Both the position numbers and the translations under genes were made by a program. 64,000 nucleotides of DNA from Arthrobacter sp. AL12 (GTDB taxonomy: Bacteria; Actinomycetota; Actinomycetes; Actinomycetales; Micrococcaceae). The first letter of the stretch is position 1. Each line of letters starts with the position of its first letter. The notes under the pieces were generated by a model. It was not told the origin of the DNA, did not search any database, and worked only from the letters and a program-made list of their open reading frames with translations. Of the stretch, positions 16,355 to 25,168 are shown one piece after another. The DNA lies in the NCBI RefSeq assembly GCF_029960645.1, contig NZ_JASBQY010000002.1, forward strand, positions 62,001-126,000, given 5' to 3'.

Positions 16355-19036
16355 GTGACTACTCCGGCTGTTCCGCTGCCCCCTGCTCCCGCGCCGTTCA
16401 GGCTGGAGGTCATTGGGTCCGGCCTGGCCTTCGGGCCCTCGCTCGGCGATCTGGCCGAGGCGTTACAGGCCGGCGGCCCGGGCGCGACCGCCGTGGTGCA
16501 GGCGCCGCCGGGCACGGGCAAGACAACGCTGGTCCCTCCGCTGCTGGCCAACCTCGCCATCGATGCAGCAGGGCAGCAGGGGCGCGCGGCCGGGTCACGC
16601 ATCATTGTCACCCAACCGCGCCGGGTGGCCGCACGCTCTGCAGCCCGGCGGCTCGCTGCGCTGGACGGCAGCCGGCTGGGGGATCGGGTCGGATACACGG
16701 TCCGCGGCGAACGCCAGGCGGGCCCGGGCATGCTGATCGAATTCGTCACCCCGGGCATCCTCCTGAACCGCCTGCTCGCGGATCCGGGACTGGAAACCGC
16801 CGGTGCCGTCATCCTCGATGAAGTCCACGAACGCGGCCTCGAAACCGACCTGCTGCTGGGCATGCTCACCGAGGTCCGCCAACTGCGGGGCGACCTCGCA
16901 CTCGTCGCCATGTCCGCGACCCTGGACGCGCCGCGGTTCGCCGCCCTCATCGGAGCGGGCAGCGACGCGGAGGACCCCGGCGCAACGGGCCCCGACGCCG
17001 GCCGCCCGGCGCCGGTCGTCGACTGCCCGTCCGCGCTGCATGCGTTGGCGGTGGACTGGGCTCCGGCCGCGGTGCCACGGCTGGATGAGCGCGGGGTGAC
17101 GCGGGCCTTCCTGGACCATGTGGCCGACACGGCCGCCTCATCGCATGCTGCAGCACTCGTGTCGGGCCTGGACATTGACGCCCTGGTGTTCGTCCCGGGG
17201 GCGTGGGAAGTGTCCTACGTCGCGGCCCGGCTGCGCGGCCGCACACCCGCGGAGGTCCTGGAGCTGCACGGGCAGATCGGCGCGGCAGAGCAGGACCGCG
17301 CCGTGTCCGGCCGGGAACCCGGCGGCAGCCCGCGGATCATCGTGTCAACGTCGCTCGCCGAGTCGTCCCTGACCGTCCCGGGCGTCCGGCTGGTCATCGA
17401 CTCCGGGCTGTCCCGGGAGCCGCGGCGGGACGCGGGCCGTGGAATGTCCGGGCTGGTGAACGTGTCCTGCTCCCGCGCTTCGGCCGAGCAGCGCGCCGGG
17501 CGGGCTGCCCGCCAGGGACCGGGACGGGTGGTCCGCTGCTACGACCAGAAGACGTACGGCGCCGCCCCGGCGCACCCGACGCCGGAGATCGCCGTCGCGG
17601 ACCTCACCAGCGCCGCCCTGGTCCTGGCGTGCTGGGGATCGCCCTGCGGCCGCGGGCTTTCACTGCCGGACGCCCCGCCACAGTCGGCGATGGACGAAGC
17701 CGTTGAGGTGCTGCGGGAACTCGGCGCGGTGGCACCGGACGGCCTGGCCACGGATCTCGGCAAGGCGCTGGCCAGGGTACCCGCTGATCCCCGGCTGGCC
17801 CGGGCCCTGCTGGACGGGGCAGCCGCCGTGGGGGACCGCACCGCCGCGGAAGCCGTCGCGCTCGTCGCCGGGGACCAGCGCGCGCCCGGCGCCGATCTGC
17901 CCCGCCTCCTGGCCGGCCTGCGCACGGGCAAGGATCCGGCGTCCCGGCGCTGGGCGGACGACGTCCGGCGGATGGAGGCGATCGCACGCCGGGAGCGCTC
18001 CGGCGTCGTATCCCCACCCCTCACGGCAGCCGTCACCTCCCGCGACGCTGTCGGCGTCGTCGTCGCCCTCGCCTTCCCGGACCGGGTGGCGCGCAGGGTC
18101 CCCGGAGAAGGCCCGGAACGCTACCTGCTCAGCTCCGGGACCCGGGCAGGGCTCCCGGCCGGAAGCTCCCTGTCCGGGCACGAATGGATCGCCGTCGCCG
18201 AAGTCTCCCGGGCCCAGGGGCGCGACGCGGCCGGGACGGGAGCTGTTATCCGCTCGGCAGCACCCCTGACAGCGGACACGGCCGAAGCCGCCGCCCGGCA
18301 CCTCCTGAGTGACACCGTGGAGGCCATGTTCAGCCAGGGCCGGGTCACAGCCCGGAAGGTGCGCCGGCTGGGCGCGATCGACCTTTCCTCCACGCCGGTG
18401 CGTCCCTCCGTCGCTGAAGGACGCGAGGCAGTAGCCCGGGCGCTGGAAAAGGAAGGGCTGGGAACGATTGGATGGTCGACGGCGGCCGACGCCCTGCGCC
18501 GCCGGCTTGCCCTGCTGAACCGGGAACTCGGGGATCCGTGGCCGGATGTGTCCGAGCCGGCGTTGCTGGCCCGCCTCGGTGAGTGGCTCGCGCCGGAACT
18601 CGAGGCACTGGCCGGCGGCGCTGCCACGGGCGGGATTGACCTGGCCGATCCCCTGCGGCGTCTGCTGCCGTGGCCCGACGCCGCCCGGCTCGGGGAGCTG
18701 GTCCCGGAACGGCTGGAGGTGCCGAGCGGTTCCTGGGTCAGAATCGACTACCCCGACGTCGGTGATGACGGCGCCCGCCCGGTGGTCGCCGTCAAGCTCC
18801 AGGAGTGCTTCGGCTGGGACCGGACGCCGCGCCTCGTGGCCGGAAGGGTGCCGGTGCTGTTCCATCTGCTGTCGCCGGCCCGGCGGCCCCTGGCCGTGAC
18901 GGATGACCTGGCGTCGTTCTGGTCCGGGCCCTACGCGCAGGTCCGCGCCGAGATGCGGGGCCGGTACCCCAGGCACCCCTGGCCGGAGGATCCGTGGTCC
19001 GCGCCGGCGACCTCCAGGACCAAGAAACGGAGCTGA
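16355..19036 (+). CDS. hrpB: ATP-dependent RNA helicase HrpB
   Basis: 893 residues from GTG at 16355 (VTTPAVPLPPAPAPF) with GGGGA upstream; a much longer upstream open frame has no family likeness. DEAH/RHA helicase motifs are complete: Walker A QAPPGTGKTTLVPPLL, motif II ILDEVHERGLETD, motif III MSATLDAPRF, motif V/VI STSLAESSLTVPGV and QRAGRAARQGPGRVV. HA2 and HrpB C-terminal domains follow, ending in the family's WPEDPW-like tail. HrpB is a predicted RNA helicase of unclear cellular role in bacteria. Divergent from the CYTH-CHAD gene. Confidence 0.93.
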   Translation: MTTPAVPLPPAPAPFRLEVIGSGLAFGPSLGDLAEALQAGGPGATAVVQAPPGTGKTTLVPPLLANLAIDAAGQQGRAAGSRIIVTQPRRVAARSAARRLAALDGSRLGDRVGYTVRGERQAGPGMLIEFVTPGILLNRLLADPGLETAGAVILDEVHERGLETDLLLGMLTEVRQLRGDLALVAMSATLDAPRFAALIGAGSDAEDPGATGPDAGRPAPVVDCPSALHALAVDWAPAAVPRLDERGVTRAFLDHVADTAASSHAAALVSGLDIDALVFVPGAWEVSYVAARLRGRTPAEVLELHGQIGAAEQDRAVSGREPGGSPRIIVSTSLAESSLTVPGVRLVIDSGLSREPRRDAGRGMSGLVNVSCSRASAEQRAGRAARQGPGRVVRCYDQKTYGAAPAHPTPEIAVADLTSAALVLACWGSPCGRGLSLPDAPPQSAMDEAVEVLRELGAVAPDGLATDLGKALARVPADPRLARALLDGAAAVGDRTAAEAVALVAGDQRAPGADLPRLLAGLRTGKDPASRRWADDVRRMEAIARRERSGVVSPPLTAAVTSRDAVGVVVALAFPDRVARRVPGEGPERYLLSSGTRAGLPAGSSLSGHEWIAVAEVSRAQGRDAAGTGAVIRSAAPLTADTAEAAARHLLSDTVEAMFSQGRVTARKVRRLGAIDLSSTPVRPSVAEGREAVARALEKEGLGTIGWSTAADALRRRLALLNRELGDPWPDVSEPALLARLGEWLAPELEALAGGAATGGIDLADPLRRLLPWPDAARLGELVPERLEVPSGSWVRIDYPDVGDDGARPVVAVKLQECFGWDRTPRLVAGRVPVLFHLLSPARRPLAVTDDLASFWSGPYAQVRAEMRGRYPRHPWPEDPWSAPATSRTKKRS

Positions 19037-19140
19037 AGCGGGGGCGGCTGTTACGTGATTGTGACGCGGCTCACCGCGTGTCGGGTATCCTAGAGGAGGT
19101 CATGCAGTCGGCCGCACATGCTCCACAGGGGAATTTCTAC

Positions 19141-19413
19141 ATGACTAGCAAACTCGGCATCACCGTCGCCGTTGACCTCAGTTCGGAATCCGCAGTCGTA
19201 TCACCGTTGGGCCAGCTCACCGTTCGCAACGTCCCAAGCCTTATCGCAGTTGCCCGCCGGACAGGATCATTTGGGTATGGCCTCGGCGTCGTCGTGGACC
19301 TGCGCAGCCTGACCGCCGCCGACCCTGAAGCCGTGACGATGATCCGTGATTCGGGATGGCAGGGAACCCATCTGCTCGAATCCGGCCCCGCCGGCCGGGT
19401 GCGCGCAGCATGA
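19141..19413 (+). CDS. Small STAS-like protein, unknown
   Basis: 90 residues; AGGGGA about 8 bp before the ATG (MTSKLGITVAVDLSS). The pattern of short strands and a DLRSLTAADPEAVTMIRDSGWQG segment is reminiscent of a STAS/anti-anti-sigma fold, where an Asp-Ser/Thr loop is phosphorylated, but the match is by eye and weak. Its stop overlaps the start of the next gene by ATGA, so the two form a small coupled pair. Confidence 0.6.
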   Translation: MTSKLGITVAVDLSSESAVVSPLGQLTVRNVPSLIAVARRTGSFGYGLGVVVDLRSLTAADPEAVTMIRDSGWQGTHLLESGPAGRVRAA

Positions 19414-19712
19414 GGCCGGAACTGGCCCTCGGATACGGTTCCTTCGCCCACGCCCACGGCGCAGACCTGATGTTCGACGCTTTCCGACGCTGGCCCTTGG
19501 TGCCCTCCGCGCAACTGGTGCGGCTCCGCTCGGCGCTGCTGCAATGCGTCGAACTCGCCTCACCGGACAACGGCAGGGACCTGTCGGAGTCCGCCGGAAA
19601 GCTGTTGCGGCTCGTCACCGAGGAGCTGGACCGCCGCCGCAGCGGCCACCCGGCCGGTCCCGCGCAGCTGCCGGCAGGATTTCGGCGCGCACGGCGCCGC
19701 CCTCACGCATAG
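19410..19712 (+). CDS. Unknown protein coupled to the STAS-like gene
   Basis: 100 residues from ATG at 19410, inside the stop of the preceding gene. Predicted mostly helical (FDAFRRWPLVPSAQLVRLRS, ESAGKLLRLVTEELDRRRSG) with a basic tail. No family recognised. Its 3' end overlaps the end of pncB, on the other strand, by 10 bp, so the last residues are constrained by both genes. Confidence 0.55.
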   Translation: MRPELALGYGSFAHAHGADLMFDAFRRWPLVPSAQLVRLRSALLQCVELASPDNGRDLSESAGKLLRLVTEELDRRRSGHPAGPAQLPAGFRRARRRPHA

Positions 19713-21025
19713 ATGGTCGGTATGGCGGGTTCGCCCCGCTGGAGCCGGTTCACGACGGCGGGCAGTTCGGCCATGGTGTCGGCATGCCGGCTCCGGGCCC
19801 GCACCACGGCCCCAGGTCCGGTCCATCCGGGAAGGAGCTCGCCGGCCCGGATGAACTGCTGCAGCAGTGGCCTGCCGCGGGGTTCCTCCGTTGGCGGGTG
19901 GCCAACCCCGAGGACCTCGTGGGTGGCCGTGCCGGAGCCGTCGAGCCGGCGTACCGCATGCTTCCGGCCGCCGACGTTGATCTTGTTCCTGGAGCTCTTG
20001 GCGACTGCGATGAACTCCCCGGCGTCGTTGGTGCGGCTGACCAGCTTGTAGACCATGCCGGCGGTGGGGGCGCCGGAACCCGTGACCAGTGCCGTGCCGA
20101 TGCCGTAAGAGTCAGCCGGCGCGGCCTGGAGCGCCGCCACGGAATATTCGTCGAGGTCGGACGTGACGACGATCTTCGTGTGCACGTTGCCCAGGTCGTC
20201 CAGCAGCTCACGGACCCACCGGGCCTGCGCCAGCAGATCCCCGGAATCGAGCCGCACCGCCCCCAGCTGGTCGCCGGCGAAGTCGACGGCGGTCCGGACG
20301 GCCGCTTCGACGTCGTAGGTGTCCACCAGCAGTGTGGTCCCGGGTCCGAACGAGTCCAGCTGCGCCCGGAACGCGTCGCGTTCGGTGTCGTGCACGAGCG
20401 TGAAGGAGTGCGCCGCCGTGCCCACCGTCCGGAGGCCGAAGCGCCGGCCGGCTTCCAGGTTCGATGTTGCGGCGAAGCCCGCGATGACGGCCGCCCGGGC
20501 AGCCGCAACGGCGGCTTCCTCCTGGGCCCGGCGTGAGCCCATTTCGATGCAGGGCCGTCCGCCGGCCGCGCTGACCATCCGGGAGGCTGCCGAGGCGATG
20601 GCACTGTCATGGTTGAGGACGGACAGCACAAAAGTTTCCAGGATGCAGGCCTCGGCGAAGGTCGATTCCACGATCAGGACGGGGGAGTAGGGGAAGTAGG
20701 CCTCGCCCTCGGGGTAGCCCCAGATATCGCCGGAGAACCGGAAGTCCGCCAGCCGGGCCAGGGTGGCGGCATTGACGACGCCGGTCCGGTCCAGGAACTC
20801 CAGCTCCGCCGGGCCGAAGCGGAAACTGGCGAGGCCCTCAAGCAGCCGCCCCGTTCCGGCCACGATCCCGTACCGGCGTCCGTCCGGCAGCCCGCGGGCG
20901 AACGCCTCGAACACGGTCCTTCGCTCCGCGGCCCCGGAGTGGAGGGCCGCCTGCAGCATGGTCAGTTCGTAGTGGTCGGTGTAGAGGGACGAACTGGGGC
21001 GGTCCCAGGCCGGCGAGGTGTCCAT
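19703..21025 (-). CDS. pncB: Nicotinate phosphoribosyltransferase
   Basis: 440 residues, the usual length. The start reads SSLYTDHYELTMLQAAL, the NAPRTase signature, followed by GLPDGRRYGIVAGTGRLLEG. The catalytic, autophosphorylated histidine lies in TVGTAAHSFTLVHD, and the phosphoribosyl-binding part includes VRLDSGDLLAQARW and IVVTSDLDEYSV. The enzyme makes nicotinate mononucleotide from nicotinate and PRPP in NAD salvage, with ATP hydrolysis. Divergent from the LigD-polymerase gene, 65 bp apart. Confidence 0.95.
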   Translation of the reverse strand: MDTSPAWDRPSSSLYTDHYELTMLQAALHSGAAERRTVFEAFARGLPDGRRYGIVAGTGRLLEGLASFRFGPAELEFLDRTGVVNAATLARLADFRFSGDIWGYPEGEAYFPYSPVLIVESTFAEACILETFVLSVLNHDSAIASAASRMVSAAGGRPCIEMGSRRAQEEAAVAAARAAVIAGFAATSNLEAGRRFGLRTVGTAAHSFTLVHDTERDAFRAQLDSFGPGTTLLVDTYDVEAAVRTAVDFAGDQLGAVRLDSGDLLAQARWVRELLDDLGNVHTKIVVTSDLDEYSVAALQAAPADSYGIGTALVTGSGAPTAGMVYKLVSRTNDAGEFIAVAKSSRNKINVGGRKHAVRRLDGSGTATHEVLGVGHPPTEEPRGRPLLQQFIRAGELLPGWTGPGAVVRARSRHADTMAELPAVVNRLQRGEPAIPTIYA

Positions 21026-21090
21026 GATTCACCCTAGTCCTCGATGGCCGGGCTCTTCAGTTGTCCCGGGTCTTCGAGTACCTTGTCCCC

Positions 21091-22113
21091 ATGGCCAAGG
21101 ACGAAGCCACCATCACGGTTGACAGCCCCAGCGGACAGCGGAACCTGCGGATCTCCAGCCCCGGCAGGGTCCTGTGGCCGCAGCTCGGGCTCACGAAGCT
21201 GGACCTCGCCCGGTACATTGTCGACGTCGGGGACGCCTTCCTGGCGGCGAACGGCAACCGGCCCGTGACCCTCCAGCGTTTCGGCGGCACGATCGAGGGC
21301 GAACAGTTCTTCTCGAAGAATCCGCCGCGGGGTGCCCCGGACTTTGTGCGCTCGGTGATGGTGGTCTATCCCAGCGGGCGCTCGCACACGCAGCTCGTGA
21401 TCGATGAGATTGCCGCCGCGGTCTGGGCGGTGCAGATGAACACGGTGGTCTTTCATCCCTGGGCCTCGCGGACCGGCAACCCGGACAACCCGGACCAGCT
21501 CCGGATCGACCTCGACCCGCAGCCGGGTACCGGATTCGAGGACGCCGTGCCTGCCGCGCAGGAACTGCGCTCCGTGCTGTCCGAGGCCGGGCTGGAATCC
21601 TTCATCAAGACCTCCGGCAACCGGGGGCTGCATGTGTTCGCCCCGATCGAGCCCGGCCGTGAGTTCCTCGAGGTCCGGCACGCCGTGATAGCCGCCGCCC
21701 GCGAACTGGAGCGGCGGATGCCGGACAAGGTCACCACGGCCTGGTGGAAGGAAGAGCGGGGCACCAGGATCTTCGTCGACTTCAACCAGGCGAACCGCGA
21801 CCGCACCATGGCCGGGGCCTACAGCCCGCGCGCCCTGGCCGGTGCCACAGTTTCCTGCCCTATCGGCTGGGATGAGCTGGATCACGTCACCACCACGGAC
21901 TTCACCATCACCACGGTGCCGCAGCGACTCAAGGCCACCGGCGACCCGTGGGCCCAGATGCATGCGAAGCCCGGCACGATCGGCGTCCTGCTGAAGTGGT
22001 GGGAGCGGGACGTCTCGGACGGGCTGGGGGAACTGCCCTTCCCGCCGGACTTCCCGAAAATGCCGGGCGAACCGATGCGGGTGCAGCCCAGCCGGGCCAG
22101 GAACAAGCCGTAG
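21091..22113 (+). CDS. LigD-type polymerase domain protein (NHEJ primase-polymerase)
   Basis: 340 residues from ATG at 21091 (MAKDEATITVDSPSGQ). Archaeo-eukaryotic primase superfamily marks are intact: catalytic DxD in LRIDLDPQPGTG, the TSGNRGLHVF motif, and the third carboxylate in ERGTRIFVDFNQANRDRTMA. This is the polymerase domain that in some bacteria is fused to ligase and nuclease domains in LigD; here it stands alone, as in many Actinobacteria. It fills gaps and adds ribonucleotides during Ku-dependent end joining. No Ku or ligase gene lies in the window. Confidence 0.92.
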   Translation: MAKDEATITVDSPSGQRNLRISSPGRVLWPQLGLTKLDLARYIVDVGDAFLAANGNRPVTLQRFGGTIEGEQFFSKNPPRGAPDFVRSVMVVYPSGRSHTQLVIDEIAAAVWAVQMNTVVFHPWASRTGNPDNPDQLRIDLDPQPGTGFEDAVPAAQELRSVLSEAGLESFIKTSGNRGLHVFAPIEPGREFLEVRHAVIAAARELERRMPDKVTTAWWKEERGTRIFVDFNQANRDRTMAGAYSPRALAGATVSCPIGWDELDHVTTTDFTITTVPQRLKATGDPWAQMHAKPGTIGVLLKWWERDVSDGLGELPFPPDFPKMPGEPMRVQPSRARNKP

Positions 22114-22119
22114 GGCGGG

Positions 22120-23046
22120 TCACACGCCCAGCAGGCGCTGGCCGTTGAACCAGCAGACCATCCGCAGCCAGTCGTCGTCGAGCCGGGGCTCCTTGTCACG
22201 GAGCCGTTCCAGCGCCTCCAGCTGATGGGCGTAGGCGTACGGGATGTTCGGGAAGTCGCTGCCGAGCACAAGCCGCTCCGGCAACGCGGCCAGCCGCGGC
22301 AGGAGCTCGGGCGGGAAGGGCGCGGCGGCCTCGAAGAAGTCCGTGAAGACCATGGTGGTGTCCAGGTGAATGCGGGGGTAGGTCTCGGCCAGGTCCAGGA
22401 ACTCGCCATACTCAGGGGCCCCCAGATGGGCGACGACGGCCGTCAGCTGGGGATGTCGGCGCATGACACCCTCAAGCTTGTCCGGGCCGGTGAAGCCGGG
22501 ACGGGGAACCGGGCCGCTGCCGACATGCACGACGACCGGAACGCCGGTCTCGGCCATGAGCCCCCAGACGGGGTCGAGGACCGGCTCGCGCAAATCGAAT
22601 CCGCCCACTTGCGCGTGGATTTTGAAGACCCGGGCGCCGCGGTCCAGTGCCGACCGCACCTGATCCAGGACACCGTCCTCGGGAAAGAACGTGGCGCTCG
22701 GGACACAGTCGGGCTCTGCTGCAGCCAGTTCGAGGGCAAAGTCGGTGAGCTCCGCCGCCATGCCCGGGCGGTGCGCGTAGGTCAGTGCGGTGAAATGGCG
22801 CAGCCCCAGCTGCCGCAGGCGGGCCAGCCTGCTCGCCTCGTCCGTGCGGTAGGTAATGGGCCAGGGGCGCCCGATGAGGGGGCCGGCCTCGTCGAAGTGC
22901 GCCCACACCCGGCGCAGCATCCGCTCCGGAAGAAAATGCGTGTGGATGTCGATCAGGCCCGGAATCCCGAGCCGGCCCCACCACTGCGGCACGTCAGCGT
23001 CCCGCATCGTTTCCGCGGGCACGTCAATTGGGTTGTTCACGCCCAC
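22120..23046 (-). CDS. Amidohydrolase (metal-dependent, amidohydrolase_2 type)
   Basis: 308 residues. TIM-barrel hydrolase with DIHTHFLPE (first metal ligands), VFKIHAQVGGFD, VVVHVGSG, TAVVAHLGAPEYGEF and RLVLGSDFPNIPY, the last supplying the metal-binding Asp. Members include decarboxylases and lactonases such as ACMSD-like enzymes; the substrate cannot be read from sequence. It ends 6 bp from the end of the LigD-polymerase gene (tail to tail). Confidence 0.88.
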   Translation of the reverse strand: MGVNNPIDVPAETMRDADVPQWWGRLGIPGLIDIHTHFLPERMLRRVWAHFDEAGPLIGRPWPITYRTDEASRLARLRQLGLRHFTALTYAHRPGMAAELTDFALELAAAEPDCVPSATFFPEDGVLDQVRSALDRGARVFKIHAQVGGFDLREPVLDPVWGLMAETGVPVVVHVGSGPVPRPGFTGPDKLEGVMRRHPQLTAVVAHLGAPEYGEFLDLAETYPRIHLDTTMVFTDFFEAAAPFPPELLPRLAALPERLVLGSDFPNIPYAYAHQLEALERLRDKEPRLDDDWLRMVCWFNGQRLLGV

Positions 23047-23064
23047 AGTCTGCCACGCCGAGCG

Positions 23065-23100
23065 GTGCGCCGTGCCGTGCGCCGGGCAGTGCGCCGGGCA
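23065..23100. repeat. Three tandem 12-bp repeats
   Basis: GTGCGCCGTGCC, GTGCGCCGGGCA and GTGCGCCGGGCA follow each other 19 bp upstream of the amidohydrolase start. The second and third units are identical. Possibly slippage-prone, and placed where its length would change promoter spacing of the amidohydrolase. Confidence 0.6.
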
Positions 23101-23136
23101 GGCGCGCCAAACGAGCGGTGCGGCACCGGCCTAGGC

Positions 23137-23409
23137 TCAGTTCAGCGCCGGATACGTCGCCAGGATGTAATCGGTGGCTGCCGGACCCGTCATGCGGAGC
23201 CGGCTGCGGCCGGGAGTGACGCGATGGGCCTTCAGGGCAGCCCAAAAACCCGTAACCGGGTGCGGTGCGGCGTTGTGCAACATGCACCAGCTGATGTAAA
23301 GACCGTAGAGCTGGTCTTTCCTCAGCGAGTTGCCGTCGTCGGTTCCTTCGATGGTTGCCTCGGCAAGGAAGCGGTCGATGTGGGCAGAAGCAGTCAGTGA
23401 AGCGGCCAT
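23137..23409 (-). CDS. Small protein resembling a phage-primase winged-helix module
   Basis: 90 residues from ATG at 23409 (MAASLTASAHIDRFLAEA). The core SLRKDQLYGLYISWCMLHN, followed by TGFWAALKAHRV, resembles the C-terminal helical/winged domain of phage and plasmid D5-type primases (RxxLY..Y..WC), by eye only. It is a free-standing module with no primase or helicase next to it. Alternative: an unrelated DNA-binding regulator. Confidence 0.6.
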   Translation of the reverse strand: MAASLTASAHIDRFLAEATIEGTDDGNSLRKDQLYGLYISWCMLHNAAPHPVTGFWAALKAHRVTPGRSRLRMTGPAATDYILATYPALN

Positions 23410-23535
23410 GGTTGGCTCTCTTCCGTGCTGTGCGGTGAATGCTGCCGTGCGGCTACAGCAGCGTTTTCTTCGACGCCGTGCACAGGGCGACTAAGGGGTT
23501 GGCCCGAAAGCCAGGAGCCGGTGTCATCCCGGCAG

Positions 23536-23571
23536 GTCTACACTGTAGATATTAGGCGTAGACTACGTGTT
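23536..23571. promoter_or_regulatory. Candidate TetR operator region
   Basis: TCTACACTGTAGA (23537-23549, 5-bp arms around ACT) is followed by CGTAGACTACG (23557-23567, palindromic about its centre). Both are built from GTAGA/TCTAC half-sites. They lie about 65-95 bp upstream of the TetR gene at 23633 and on the divergent side of the primase-like gene, so autoregulation is likely. Confidence 0.5.
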
Positions 23572-23632
23572 AGGCAAGTGGGGCCGCGGTCGCGGCGCCT
23601 GGCCCGAAGCTTGAGGAAGTGGCACGCACACC

Positions 23633-24349
23633 ATGACAATCCCGCAGCAAACCGCAGGCGACGCTGCCGGCAGTGGTGCCCGGAAGATCCGCCTCAGCCG
23701 CGAGGTTGTTCTCGCCGCCGCGCTAAAAATTGTCGACGACGAGGGGCTGGAGGCGTTGACCATGCGCCGGTTGGGGCAGGCCCTGCACCGGGACCCGATG
23801 GGGCTGTACCGTTACGCCGCCAACCGCGCCGCGCTCCTGGACGGCGTCACCGAGCTCGTCCTGGACGAGCTGGCAATCTTCGGCGACGACCCGGACTGGC
23901 AGGGACAGCTTCGACGCATCGCCCACGACCTCCGCCTGCTCGCTCTCCGCCATCCCAATGTGGTCCCGTTGCTGGTGACCCGACCGCTCTCCACCCCGCT
24001 GGGGCTCCGTCCGCTGGGCACCCTCCGGCCGCTGGAGCAGATTCTGGGTTTACTGATCGACGCCGGCTTCACGGCCTCCAATGCCCTGCACGTCTACCGG
24101 GCGTACTACGGTTTTCTCTACGGCCACATCCTCAACGAACTCCAGGAGTTCATCGTGGACCCCGACGAAAACGAGGCCCTGCTGCGCCTTGGCCTGCACC
24201 GCCTTCCGCCAAAGGACTTCCCGCGGCTGCGCGCACTGGCTCCCCAGCTCGCCGACTATGACGGAGCCGCGGAACTGGATGAGGGGATAACGATCCTTCT
24301 GTCCGGGCTCTCGGCCCACCTTGCCTCCCCGCCGATCAAGAAGGACTGA
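23633..24349 (+). CDS. TetR/AcrR family regulator
   Basis: 238 residues. HTH region: RLSREVVLAAALKIVDDEGL, then MRRLGQALHRDPMGLYRYAA. The C-terminal domain (WQGQLRRIAHDLRLLALRHP, RAYYGFLYGHILNELQEF) is of the TetR_C class-A type that binds hydrophobic ligands. Upstream GTAGA/TCTAC palindromes are probable operators. A zinc-ribbon gene starts 7 bp downstream, so the two may be co-transcribed. Target and ligand unknown. Confidence 0.88.
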   Translation: MTIPQQTAGDAAGSGARKIRLSREVVLAAALKIVDDEGLEALTMRRLGQALHRDPMGLYRYAANRAALLDGVTELVLDELAIFGDDPDWQGQLRRIAHDLRLLALRHPNVVPLLVTRPLSTPLGLRPLGTLRPLEQILGLLIDAGFTASNALHVYRAYYGFLYGHILNELQEFIVDPDENEALLRLGLHRLPPKDFPRLRALAPQLADYDGAAELDEGITILLSGLSAHLASPPIKKD

Positions 24350-24356
24350 GGGCACG

Positions 24357-24587
24357 ATGTTCATTCTCTTCGGACTCAAGACAGTGCAACACGCCCTGCG
24401 CGGCCGTCCGGCCAGTTGCCGGCGCTGCGGGCAGTTAGTTCACCACGGCCTGGAAGAGCGATCCACCAGGTTCACGCTCTTCTTCGTCCCGGTGTTCACC
24501 ACGTCGCGGTCCTACCGCATCACGTGCTCGAATTGCGGAACAGTCAACAGCCTGGCGCGGCGGCAGAAGAACTCCCTGGCACGCTAG
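24357..24587 (+). CDS. Zinc-ribbon domain protein
   Basis: 76 residues from ATG at 24357 (MFILFGLKTVQHALRG). Two cysteine pairs, CRRCGQLV and CSNCGTVN, about 40 residues apart, flank the hydrophobic stretch STRFTLFFVPVFTTSRSYRI. This is the layout of the zinc_ribbon_15 family, which has a conserved T.FFVPV motif. Role unknown; it directly follows a TetR gene on the same strand. Confidence 0.85.
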   Translation: MFILFGLKTVQHALRGRPASCRRCGQLVHHGLEERSTRFTLFFVPVFTTSRSYRITCSNCGTVNSLARRQKNSLAR

Positions 24588-24655
24588 TGTGAGCGCTGCA
24601 CGGGTGTGCACAGGTGTGGCCCGGCGGCAACTGAGGGCATTGCCGCCCGGAGGAG

Positions 24656-25021
24656 TCAGCGGCGTCGGAGGGTGCGCAACACGCCGCGGACCGAGTATCC
24701 GACGGCACACACGAGCGGCACCAGTCCGGCGAGGATAGCGATGCTGTTGGGGCGGAACGACGCCTGCCCGTCCCGCCCCCTGCAGTACACGCCCAGCGGG
24801 AGTACAAAGCCGCCACCACCGCCTCCGGCAGCTGGCCCTTCGCTGGCCCCGGCAGCCGCACCGGCGGGGCCAGGCCCGGAGTTTCCGCCGCCGCCGAAGC
24901 CAAAGGAGACCAGGGCCACCGGGATCAGTTCTTCACCGTCCACGGTCACCGCCGGTCCATAGGCCCTGGACACACCCACGTTCCTAAACGTCTCCGCGAG
25001 AGACGACAGTGCTTCAGTCAT
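24656..25021 (-). CDS. GerW/YtfJ-family protein
   Basis: 121 residues from ATG at 25021 (MTEALSSLAETFRNVGVSR). The segment VDGEELIPVALVSFGFGGG is the GerW (YtfJ) signature, followed by a glycine-rich linker and a C-terminal membrane helix (NSIAILAGLVPLVCAVGYSV). In Bacillus YtfJ acts in spore germination, but the family is common in non-sporulating Actinobacteria where its role is unknown. Divergent from the cyclopropane synthase gene. Confidence 0.85.
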   Translation of the reverse strand: MTEALSSLAETFRNVGVSRAYGPAVTVDGEELIPVALVSFGFGGGGNSGPGPAGAAAGASEGPAAGGGGGGFVLPLGVYCRGRDGQASFRPNSIAILAGLVPLVCAVGYSVRGVLRTLRRR

Positions 25022-25168
25022 GCCACGACCATAGGTGCCCTGCGCGGGCGAGCGCCAGAGGCGTTGGCCCCGGAACCGCAGCGCGGCAGGGCCATCCGTC
25101 CCCTGTTCGCCTGCGGACCGCCGTATAGATTGGAAGCGGACTAAGGCGCCGGAAGAAGGGCCATGATC

